A program made the position numbers and the translations under genes. A stretch of 64,000 nt of DNA from Amoebidium appalachense (taxonomy: Eukaryota; Ichthyosporea): positions 2,294,001 to 2,358,000 of the forward strand of contig CAVNZM010000014.1 in the NCBI GenBank assembly GCA_963693365.1, written 5' to 3'. Below are positions 32,829-64,000 of the stretch, in pieces; position 1 is the stretch's first letter, and each line of letters opens with the position of its first letter. The notes below the pieces were generated by a model. That model had not been told where the DNA came from. It saw only the letters and a list, made by a program, of their open reading frames with translations, and did no database searches.

Positions 32829-33613
32829 ACCCACCCCCCCACACACACAAAAGCAAGCGGTGAGTACTGAGTTGCCCAAATCCGATCTGAAGCAAAGTTA
32901 GTGGGTCGTACAAAAGGAAGCGCAGGAGAGGGCAAAGCTCTCCTGCGCGGGAGGGAGCCGCGAGAGGGAGGAGGGGGCCGTCATGTGGCTGACTTAATAT
33001 CTGAACCATCGGACAGGTCACGGTGGGTCCGAGTCCCCCCCTCCCCCCCCCCCAACTCCCCCCCATGGGAGAAGGGAGACCTGGGGGGGTGGGGGTGGGG
33101 GTGGGGGCGGGGGGCGGAAGAGGGTGGGGGGGGGGGGGGGGGGGGGGGGGCACTCATTCTAGCCCTACAGTTATAAGAGATTGGGGGGGAAAGCGGGGAA
33201 AACACCATCCTTCGAGCAGGTGGGTTCGCCCCCCTCCTCCCCTTCCAACCCATCCACCGAGTCCTTTTAGGGGGAGGGCCGCGGGGGAGAGGGGGTGGGG
33301 TTGGGGGGTTTGGGGAGGGGGGGGGGGGGGGGGGGAGGGGCGGAGGGGGGAGGTTCCGATGGGGGGGGGTTATCAGGGGGATTTCGGCATAAGATGAAGT
33401 CAACACCCCCTTACGTCCCCCCCTTAACCCCCCCATCGCCCCTCACCCCCTTCCCTCCATTCCCCTTCAGACCCACCCCCTCCCTCCATGCCCGTTCAGA
33501 AATGAAAAGCCCCAAATAGTATTACAGGTGATATCGATAGGCACACTAACTCTAAGCTAGGGGCAACATAATTATGCACGTGTTCTAACAGTAACATCCT
33601 GCCTCCCTTGCAG

Positions 33614-33742
33614 CAGCTAGTGTGCACAGACTTGACGTATTATCAGGAACATATTGATCAATACGACTGCGCCGTCACAAAAACTCAACAGTCACAGTTC
33701 ACACACCGTGGTAGCCACCCATCCCAAGCTGGTTTCGGCTGA
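33614..33742 (+). CDS. Terminal exon of an unidentified gene
   Basis: After a classical acceptor (CTGCCTCCCTTGCAG ending at 33613) the phase-0 frame reads QLVCTDLTYYQEHIDQYDCA then VTKTQQSQFTHRGSHPSQAG, FG and TGA at 33740-33742. The composition is protein-like with no repeat, and an AATAAA follows at 34058 on the same strand, so I read it as the last exon of a gene whose other exons lie in the repeat-rich DNA to the left. I do not recognise the family. A frame of 43 codons could be chance; the strong acceptor and downstream poly(A) signal are the supporting facts. Confidence 0.4.
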   Translation, partial: QLVCTDLTYYQEHIDQYDCAVTKTQQSQFTHRGSHPSQAGFG

Positions 33743-33863
33743 TTGATCTCGCCGGGACACATCTGTGGAGAGGGCATCGGCCTATGTTCAATTCAGTTTA
33801 TTTTCTTGGTGATTGTTCAATGCACACATCATAGTCTAATGCATGTACAGAAGAAAACAGGCA

Positions 33864-33894
<31 letters not shown>

Positions 33895-36455
33895 TGGGGG
33901 TGGCCCATGCACGCACCCACTTTCCACTCATCACACACACACAAACACACACACGTGCGCACACCGGTGCCGCCACCTCTGCCACCACCACTACCGCCAC
34001 ACAAATTAGGAAACATGCATGTACTTTCTGGGCACCTCTGTGACTCAGACTTCAGCCAATAAAGTTTTATCAAGTGTGTAGTTTACTGAGAGCTTCCGTG
34101 TGCAGTGCCCTGTTACCGTCCCATTCCAAGTGTTGTGGTGGTGTCACTGATGGTCCGTGGTGCTACGGAAGTTTGTGGTGCCAACTTGTCTAAAAGAGGT
34201 TGACCAATGTACGGTACTACCAAGAGCCGTGGCTCCCGACCTTTTGAAATACAACACACGGTGGCGTGCGCCCTTCCTGTCTGTTAGATATCGATGGCCG
34301 CTGCTGTGTTGCACAAGCTGTTTTTTCTCTTTTTTTGTGTGCGTTATGATCGAAGCTGTTTCAAGTTCCTTTCTCATTTCTTTTTGCTTGTTTCAAGTCA
34401 CTACAAAGTAGGCAGGGCCGTACGGCCATCCAGAATTCCCGGTCGATCAATCCGAAAACTCGGCATCAAATACACCGGTGTCTGGACTTACGGAATTGCC
34501 GTGTTTTGCGGGGATTCTATTGCTAGGATCCCGGGGTATGGGGAGTCGCCGTCCTGCGAAACGCTGATCGATGTACCATTATGCTTATTTTGTAAAGGAA
34601 ATCATCGTGAACAACGCACACGAATGCTAAAATGGGTTGGTACTTATAGTTCATTGACGCAAGCAACACGAAAAAAAGGCACTTTTCTTCATTTTTGTTG
34701 ACAATATTACTCTGCAACCTCCTCCCTGTATAGTACATCTGACTAGTATATAGGGTGACCTGCAGCTGATAGGCAGGGTCCAGACAGGTGCTGGCGCAAC
34801 CGGGGTGATGGTTGTTTCCTGCGGGCTGCAAGGAGCTGGTGAGCTACCTCTCTCCATGATGGTTCTGTCTTCGCGTCCTTTACCCGCCGGGGCGTGCGGA
34901 TGGTACTCTGATGGCCGCGAGGCTTCTCGTTTAGGGTTTGGCGGCCTTCTGGGTTAGCGACGGCACCGTGCTTTTTCTATATATGATGGGGGGGCACAAC
35001 TAATACAGGCTGAGTTTTCTCCAACTCTACGTTTTCTCCTTGGGGTGCACCAACGGCTTGGTTGACGTCTCCTCCGCGGCGCGCGTCTGGGGTAGTTTGT
35101 AGCCGACTGGGACGTCGAGAAGCTTCCTCAGCCGGCTACAATTACGGGCCCTTGTGGTGGCAGTTAGCTCTATCTATAGCCTTGATTTGTGTACCCGCGT
35201 GCTTGCAAGTAGTGTTGGTTCCTTTTGCATCTCCCGTTACAGCTAGGTTACCTTGTTTGGCTGCTATTCTCCTTGGATGGTTACTCCTGTCGCCGCGCCC
35301 CCTAAGCTCACACGTACTGACGGTGTGCACGCGCTGCGATGAACTTTACGTTCGCTGCAGGCGGGTGATTTTTCCTTACACTCTCGCGACCGCGTGCATG
35401 CTTTCTGTCGCGGCGCCTCGACGGTTCGATAGAGTCCAGTGTTCGCTGAATGTGTAAGGAAAAATAAGGAGCCATCTCAGTAGGTGGCAGCCCCCTAAGG
35501 TAGTTTTGCAGTTTTACATGTTCTGTATTGCTCTTTTGAAACCTCGTGCGCTGCTCCAGTGATAGAATTTTGGCCGAGGGCTCTGTCTCTAGAGTAGTTA
35601 CAGATGGCTTGCTTGCAGTTTGTAGCCTAGCTCGACATCTTCGTGGCTTTGATGGAGCAATCTAGCCATGCCCCAAGCTTCTCATTTTGTACCCCGCCAT
35701 CAATGCTATTTACATGTTAACGTACGCATTTACTCAAATTTCTGTGTTAACGTACGCGTTTCACTCAATGATTTCTGTGACTCAATTCATATTAGGTCAC
35801 CTTTATTGAGGTTTTTTTTTGTTGTGGCAGCCGAGATATCAACTTATCATTTTCACTCCTGCCTTTAGTGTTTATTTGTATTTTTATACCTTTGGGTCGA
35901 CGTCCGTATTCCAGTAAGCCTACTTCTCATTTGAATGACTCGAAAATCGTCTCTCGAGATATCTGGGACATCACTTTTTCGTGTCCTTCGAACATATGAG
36001 CACATCAATAAAGTCATTATAAAAAAAAACAAGGAATTACGAAAACACGCACCCCGCAAGCCGTTAAAAATAATTTAAGGGACCTTATCTCCTAGTGGTG
36101 CTCATCTGACCAATCAGCGGAGGTTCAATTTATTCCTAGCCAACCATAAGTTGCTTTGTAGGGTTATACTAAGGCGGCTTATCTCGATCTCTTATCTGCT
36201 ATATCGGTAATTTAGAAGCGAATTTCAAACTTCTGAAAAGCACTCAACCTTCAAAGCGATGATTTCCGTTGAAGTTTTGGTGATATTATTTGTACACCCT
36301 GGCTTAGTTGAAATTTTTTCGTTTCCGTTTTCCTATAAAAAGAAGGTTATGATGCCGATTTTTCAGGCGCGGTGAGTTTTCAAACGTTGCGACTGTTAGC
36401 GAGTACACTATTTCCTTCTCCTTTTTCTGTGTAGACTCTTTGCCTCAACGTCAAA
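33743..36455. other. Intergenic region before the Smr gene
   Basis: A C-run (33866-33894), (CA)n and an AATAAA at 34058-34063 are followed by 2.3 kb with unusually few simple repeats. The part 34860-35460 is GC-richer and has an open frame at 35062-35457 that looks Leu/Cys-rich without a domain. Two near-repeats GTTAACGTACGC at about 35717 and 35751 are seen. The last 300 bases are AT-rich and probably hold the Smr promoter and 5' UTR. No gene is supported. Confidence 0.5.
34058..34063 (+). terminator. Poly(A) signal AATAAA after the orphan terminal exon
   Basis: AATAAA about 315 bases after the TGA at 33742, same strand; a TGTGTAG-type GT-rich element follows within 20 bases, as is common at cleavage sites. 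Confidence 0.4.
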
Positions 36456-39487
<3,032 letters not shown>

Positions 39488-39826
39488 GCCACGGCTTCAT
39501 CCTTATCATTGTGCTAAGGGAAATTGATATAGATAAGTATATTTCATAATCTGGTGAATAGGTTCCGTGGTTCGAGCTTGCGCAGTGTATGGGTTGATCC
39601 GCATGCATCCATAGTTGTCGGCTATCTATTTCTGGGCACTGCATATATCATATGTATGGTCTTAAAGCGTTAGCATGTGTAGTCTTTTTGCCATGTGGCA
39701 ATTTATATATTTTTCTATTATAATAGTAGTAGAGGCCGAATTTTTGTAGTGTGTTGCTACTTAAGTGGCCTAGTGTATCCACATCGCATTGTAGCTGGTG
39801 AATGTTAGGATTAAGTTGACCAAATC

Positions 39827-39832
39827 AATAAA
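39827..39832 (+). terminator. Poly(A) signal AATAAA for the Smr gene
   Basis: AATAAA 340 bases after the Smr stop codon on the same strand, in AT-rich 3' flank. Confidence 0.5.
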
Positions 39833-40159
39833 TCATACCCAAATACTAGCAATATTTGCAGCATTATGACCGTTCATAACTATCACAACCAATGTCAATG
39901 ATGCATTTATGAGCTGCATTTATGACGATGATATGATACACGGAAAACATACACAACACTGCTTCAAAAACAGCACGTGAAAGCATGGCTGGATTCGAAC
40001 AGTACCTGCTACCATAAAGCTATGTGCATATTGTGATCCAACCACACTTCTGCACGTGGCAGTTCGGTGTGCGTTTTCAAAATGCGCGCGTGTCTACATA
40101 TAGGGTGTGTGTGTACTGTGTGTGTGTGTGTGTGCATCTGCATCGCAGATGCTTGTGTA

Positions 40160-40892
<733 letters not shown>

Positions 40893-41423
40893 AAATTCTG
40901 ATTAGATCTAGAGAGAGATCAATGTAGTGAGGAGACGATGTGGGCATCATGTGGCACATTCCGAAAAAGATTCCTGAATGATTGCGCAAACGAACTATGT
41001 AGATTTATTTTCTTTCTTTGTACATGTAGATCTGGCCCTCTCACTCTCAGAAGTTCGTAGGACTGAAAAAGAAGATCGGCTTTCGAAATTTACAGCAGTA
41101 AACGTAGCAAAAACAAGCCTTTACCTTGGTCCTCGCACACACCAACGTCAAGCCACAATTATCCAAACCCAAAAACACAGACCTTGTTGTATCGATACTG
41201 ACCCGGTTATGTATACGAGCACACCCGAGACAATCCAAGCGTGGGGAAAACACTTGCAAGTGGCCTTGTTGGTGCCCACGCGAGATTGAGATGGACTAAC
41301 CCGAAAAAAGCAAAGCAAGCTGTTTTCTCACTCCTTCCATTTTTTCACATAGTGTAAAACATCTAGAAGCTTCTCGCCCGTTTATGTATAGGGGGCGAGA
41401 GTGACCTACATAGAGCAATAAAC

Positions 41424-46179
<4,756 letters not shown>

Positions 46180-49100
46180 GCACTTTTTTGGCCGCAACTG
46201 TGGACTTCCGACCAAGATAAGATAACTCGGCCGATATGCTAGAAAGTAGACGGACGTTTGCGACGCGTTGGGCACTAGTTTATTGTGCTGTTGTAATTAT
46301 TTTGAGATGCGTCACAGCAATGCTGCACAGCGACTGCTGCATAACACTTTCTGAATGTCGTTCAGGTGACTTTTGATCCCATCTGATTATTTAGCAAACA
46401 TGCGAATTGAAAAAGAGAAGGTAGCGGGATAAAACGGCAAAGCAAAAAGAAATCATTGAACACGATGGTCTTGTTTAGGCTTATACGGTTGTAGCTCCCT
46501 AAATACTTAGAACAACGTTTTGACATGCACAACTAGGATCCCCTTCTTCACTTTCGCGTTCATGCAACCGGTTGATTACCCTGTCGTGTGCGTGGCAGAA
46601 TTCGAAACACATGTGGTGCTGCTGCACGAGGTTCATTGCGCTGGTGACACGTAAAAGGACAGAACCTGAGCTGTTCAAAGCAGTGTATGGAAATAAAAAT
46701 TCAGAGTACATTTATCGGTTGAATGGTTCCCAGCTTCCGGTGCAGCGCAAGGACACTGGCAGTCTGGCGGCCACAACCGGAATGCGTGCAAAAGAAAAAC
46801 GTAAACAAACGGAGCCGCGTGGAATTTGCCCCCGTCTACCCTGCTCCTCATGATCAGTCCCTATTGGATAGCGGAACCGGCATTGTCACGGACCGATTCT
46901 GCATGACTGTCCCCAGATTGGCAGCAGTATGTAGACTCTCAAAAAATCATAAACACAAAACAAGAGTATCTGAGAAGTTTTTAAAGAATTATTCTTAATT
47001 ATATGGGGAATTACACTGAAATCTTATCCCGCCATCCTGGTGGAATGAGTGCGGGATATGATTGGCCGGAGAAAACTGTGGAATGTGTCCAAGAAAATGT
47101 GGTTTAGGATCATACGCGGCAGCCAGCTTCGCAGAGCCTTGCGGCTTTTTTTCTTTTTTCATTCGCAAGCCATGACTGGCATCACCAAATTTCAAATATA
47201 GATCAGCTTCGCAAGATGAATGCTAACCATTAGACCTAAATTATCAAACGCATTATCAAAACCAGAACTTTTGCACAGCTCGTCAGGTGCATCTACAAGT
47301 TCAAAGCCAGCAAATCGTATTTCGAGGATTCGACCCAATGAAAACATTCAAAGCTTTTGATTGGTTTGTCAAGTTGGAGTTACATAAAGAGAACCAGGCT
47401 GATTAACTATATTTGGCTAGCAGGTTTGCTTTCGGCCAATTACTATTGAGCTACCTTGATTATTGCCGTCCTCCTGCAACCAATGAAAATAGGTCTCTGG
47501 AGGAGGGCAAAGGTCGCCGTTGTTTAGATGGCATGCATGCTATCCAGGCTCTTCCTCGTTCGAATCCTCCGTATCAAGCCACCGGCTATAGTCATGCGAT
47601 GATCAATTTAAGTCTTTTAGTCCGTCTTTTAGTCCATTATTTTTTTTTTTTTACAGAAAACGCATAATATCTGCCTCAAAACAACATAAAGCTTCAAATA
47701 TTGTCTTTCGTAATAAATCAAGAACAGTTGTAGGCTATTTCTCTGTGTAACAGCTGCTTGTGTTTCTCCTGTTCCTCGATAATACCGTATGGCATACTAT
47801 CGAGGGATTCTGCCAACATAGGGGAAGTTCGCGTTGTCACTGTTCCTGCAGTACAGCTGGAGTGGGGATCGTCTCTGTTTCCCTTCGGCGTGTGCTTTCA
47901 AGTGAAGTACTCAAGCCTTTTTCTTTTCTTTTTTTTCTTTTTGGCTTGTCACGCGAGCGAATAAGAGGAAAGAGCAATTTCACAGCCAAGGGAATTTAGA
48001 ACATGAAGTATGAGCTTTAGGCTTCTTGGTAACTTCTAATCTTCTTATTGAGGCCGAGACTAGGGAGGGACTCCCTACCGTGTACACCGTTTTGGTGGTG
48101 AGTCATCCTTCTACGCGTGTATACACATGCAACTAATCTGCTCCCAGCCTTACAATCTCATGTCAAGCTTATGGTTTAAACGTTTCAGCTTGATATTCCC
48201 CTGCTTGATTCAGCTTTCTGCAGTGTGATTAGTGCCTGTCTGTTGGCGTTTGGCTGGCCTTAACTATCTCTCTTCCTCTCTTCTCTGAGCACATTCCGAA
48301 ACACACACGGTTTATGAATTACTCTCTTTCCGGCTTAAATTTGCAACGTATATGTATACACTTGTAATACAGTTAAAGAACTCTAGATAAATATAGTGTT
48401 TATCGTTTAAGATGTCAGCAGGATCAACATTGAGCTGAACGGTAGCATTTCCGGAGTACCTTCTTGCAGTGGATGTGGCACAGCAGTGGTTTTGTTGTCG
48501 TTGGGCCTTTTTTCCCACTGTGGTTTCTTTATAAGCTTGGGCAAGTCTTTCTTGGTAGGCCGCACGGTTGAATTTTGTGCTCTTTCTGAGTTTTTCTGGC
48601 TGCACCAAGGGACTGTGTGCATGTGATGTAGTATAGAATAACGTGTGATGTGTCCGTTGTTGTGTTTGAAGCTCGAGCGTGCGGTTGTCTGGAATAGCTT
48701 TCTTTAGAGTAAGTAGTCGGGAAAACAGGACTGAAGAATCAAAAAGAAAAGGCAGGGTAGATCGGGAGAGGGAAAAGAGATGGTTAGGAAAAAGGCAGGA
48801 AGGTTGGCTTCGGCTGCAAGGAAGGTGCAAAGTAAAAAGCAAAACAACACAATACGGGAGACTTTGTAAAGAGGAGTGGGCAGATGAGTAAAGCGTAAAC
48901 CGAGAGTGTAAATACTTACAAGCATGAACAGTTTTCGAGGGAATGGTTTAGAGCTCTGAACATCTCCAGGTTTTCTGTGTTATGTTGGGTATAGGCCGCT
49001 TCCTTTTGTGTTCACGGGGTATCTTCACCTTTTTGCTCTAGCACTGGATGCGGCTCGCTATGCTTGCACCGGATACAAGGTCCTTTGGTGGATTGCTCCC

Positions 49101-49927
49101 TGCTAACAACGAAAGTTGTCTCCTTTTTGCTTCCCTAAACGGTAAATCCTTTAGTAAATACGGTACGTAAGAGCACCTCTCCTTGTAGGTGTTTCGCCAA
49201 ATGTGTTGATACTTGTGCTGATATCCCCTTGCTTTGAACCACACAGGTAACATGAGTTCCAGACGTCCTGTGCAGGTCTAAATGAAATCTACTCTGCAGC
49301 CTTGGTATGTGTAACACCTACATTCCTCCTCCTTGCCTTTGTACTATTTGACGGCCGTTTTGGACAGACCATATGTGCTGCACACACGCGTACGAAGGCA
49401 CACGCAGAGAAAGATTCACACCCATGCTCACATACACGCACATATACAAGGTTGGTTTACGTATGAAAGCGACGGAAGCTGATATGTTCCTTTTCTCTCA
49501 AACACCAACGGGGTTGACGTAGGAAAAGCAAGCCGATTCTATACGGTGTGACGTAGGAAAAGCAAGCCGATGCTATGCAAGTGGTTTTAGTAGTGGTTGG
49601 TAGCTATTGGCCTTCCCTCCATCCATCCTTAATTCTTTTTCAGGTTACTAGTTAATGAGATGGCTTTGGCCAACTTTCTATGGACAGTTGCATACTTCCT
49701 ACTTAGTGATCCAGCCCGTCCTTCCCTCCATCATTCTTTAATTCTTTTTCAGGTTACTAGTTAATTGAGATGGCTTTGGCCAACTCTCTATGGACGGTTG
49801 CATACATCCTACTTAGTTATCCAGCCCGTGCCCGAGCAAATACATCGTCTTATTTCCTTCGTTTTCTGGCATTGATTCCAAACGATGGGGCCCTTTTTTC
49901 TTTTACGCAGATTGGCGACATCTGACG
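46180..49927. other. 3.7 kb intergenic region of ordinary composition
   Basis: Unlike the rest of the window this stretch has almost no simple repeats. Open frames exist on both strands (for example 46723-46998 +, 48312-48842 -) but show no domain, start context or neighbouring exons that I recognise. A tRNA-like fragment is noted near 47205-47240 (see findings). The last 430 bases contain two tandem duplications and lead to the start of the deacetylase gene. Confidence 0.6.
49515..49829 (+). repeat. Two tandem duplications in the 5' flank of the deacetylase gene
   Basis: A 34-base unit GACGTAGGAAAAGCAAGCCG... occurs twice (about 49516 and 49550). Just after it a 109-base unit starting CCTTCCCTCCAT, containing TTTTTCAGGTTACTAGTTAA and ending CCAGCCCGT, occurs twice (49611-49719 and 49720-49828) with about five differences. 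They lie 100-400 bases before the start codon, so they may duplicate promoter or 5' UTR elements; CAG-GTTACT inside the unit could also be a splice acceptor. Confidence 0.85.
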
Positions 49928-63286
<13,359 letters not shown>

Positions 63287-63745
63287 GTGTGTGTGTGTGT
63301 GGGTGTAGGTGTTTGTGTGTGGGTATAATTGTGGTTGTGTGCGTGCTGTGTGCGTGTGTGCGTGCGTGTGTGTGTGTGTGTGTGTGTGTAACGGGTACAT
63401 GTGTATGTTGTCTATGTGAGGTGTGTGTGAGGTGTGTATGTGAGGTGTGTGTGTTACGTGCCTAGTTCGTACTTTTGTATGCGCGTCTAGGCACATGCTT
63501 ACATGGCTATTTTCTTCTTTTATTTCCCTTCGTCACATTTTATGCAGCAGGAGACACGTTCGTGACAACTGACTTCGTATTTTACCCCTTCTGGTTGACG
63601 ATACATGATGCTTTTTTTTCCTGAGGGGAGTGAAATGGCCTTTTTTAAGACCCTTCGTGGGTGTCTCGTTTCAACCTTTCCAACCGTAAGAGTTACTTGG
63701 CCGAACCTTTCGAAGCCTGACACCTGCCCATACTGACCCTCTTTC

Positions 63746-63792
<47 letters not shown>

Positions 63793-63952
63793 ACACGCAC
63801 ACACAGAAACAAAATTCACCCCCTTTCTTTCTGTTCTTGCTCTCTTTTGCCACCCACCAATGCACATACGAAATTCTACGCCCGCTCAGGCACACGCACG
63901 CACGCACGCACGCACACACGCACACACACCTGCACACTCAGCCGCACACACT

Positions 63953-64000
<48 letters not shown>
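63287..64000. other. Start of the intron after the first deacetylase-domain exon
   Basis: After the donor at 63287 come GT-rich repeats to about 63450, 250 bases of unique sequence, a C-run into (CA)n (63747-63796) and a final (CA)n that runs to the window edge. I found no further deacetylase exon (such as one beginning with the expected AGRI-like residues) in these 714 bases. Confidence 0.6.

Larger units (their letters stand above)
26160..33613. other. 7.4 kb with no confident gene; simple repeats and short unique islands
   Basis: C-tracts (26180-26225, 26340-26400, 26480-26500, 29172-29216, 31866-31962), G-tracts (27214-27400, 28504-28660, 30336-30420, 31421-31500, 32479-32534, 33127-33150), (GT)n (28140-28360, 28850-28975, 30108-30171, 30553-30855) and (CA)n (32640-32850) dominate. 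Unique islands at 26640-27120, 27420-28080, 29280-29980, 30860-31400 and 31980-32300 have short frames (for example MWLYHDTDDNLKIVTPQACM at about 31060) but no domain I recognise. The exon 33614-33742 shows that at least one + strand gene extends back into this region, so some islands are probably exons I could not join. Confidence 0.55.

Noticed and set aside
32960-33050. tRNA-like GGGTCCGAGTCC with possible acceptor-stem complementarity
   Set aside because: The presumed anticodon arm does not fold and the D-arm does not match; G- and C-runs nearby make spurious pairing easy.
35062-35457. 131-codon frame with Leu/Cys-rich content
   Set aside because: GC-rich patch with open frames on both strands; no recognisable domain, and no splice or poly(A) context that favours it.
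39970-40060. tRNA gene on the minus strand (GTTCGAATCC B-box and TAGCTTTATGGTAGC A-box-like)
   Set aside because: The two boxes are only about a dozen bases apart, leaving no room for an anticodon arm, and the T-stem does not pair.
47540-47600. tRNA T-arm-like CGTTCGAATCC
   Set aside because: The flanking bases cannot form a T-stem and no D-arm is found at the right distance.
48312-48842. 176-codon minus-strand frame
   Set aside because: No domain or helix pattern recognised, Ser/Leu/Pro-rich start without typical protein character, no neighbouring exons; a frame of this length can occur by chance in 64 kb.

Overview
This window is nuclear DNA from a eukaryote. Its genes are split by many introns, and those introns are packed with microsatellites ((CA)n/(GT)n, (CT)n/(GA)n, (AT)n, TTTA) and with unusually long C- or G-homopolymers. 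The gene content (VMA21, VTI1, SMUG1, an Smr protein, a class IIa-like histone deacetylase) suits a unicellular relative of animals, such as an ichthyosporean-like holozoan. The species cannot be named from sequence alone, so this placement is inference.

Layout. At 1-1.5 kb lies a poly-G-rich stretch, then the last exon of a VMA21-like V-ATPase assembly factor (1534-1892, +). An intronless VTI1-type Qb-SNARE is at 3316-3987 (-). A gene of at least eight exons encodes a MIT-like domain followed by an unrecognised region (5782-13739, +). An eight-exon gene of unknown function with a strongly patterned conserved sequence follows (15288-21398, +). A broken F-box/leucine-rich-repeat gene is at 23965-26159 (+). 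From 26.2 to 33.6 kb the DNA is mostly simple repeats, ending in an orphan terminal exon (33614-33742, +) with a poly(A) signal. A DUF1771/Smr protein with a candidate N-myristoylation start is at 36456-39487 (+). A uracil-DNA glycosylase of the SMUG1 family is at 41424-46179 (+). From 49928 past the right edge runs a very large gene (+): a Pro/Gln/Gly-rich N-terminal half, a basic and SR-rich part, an AT-hook, a Tudor/MBT-like domain, and the start of a class IIa-like histone deacetylase domain.

The genes do not form an operon-like or pathway cluster. The two membrane-traffic genes (VMA21, VTI1) are neighbours, and DNA repair and chromatin genes lie to the right, but I read this as chance. 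Exons were joined by hand from GT/AG sites, codon phase and protein similarity recalled from known families. Nearly all junctions keep phase, which is the main support for the models.

The most interesting signals are: (i) the AT-hook + Tudor/MBT-like + class IIa-like deacetylase architecture; (ii) introns with a recurring design, in which a C- or G-tract sits just after the 5' splice site and, in about a third of cases, a (CA)n repeat forms the 3' splice site; (iii) exon edges together with their splice sites duplicated several times into the neighbouring introns of the MIT-domain gene; (iv) a dispersed repeat of about 240 bp that ends in 'attcaaa' followed by a C-tract, repeatedly found in the deacetylase gene. 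Homopolymer lengths are the least reliable part of any assembly, so claims that depend on exact tract length are marked as such.
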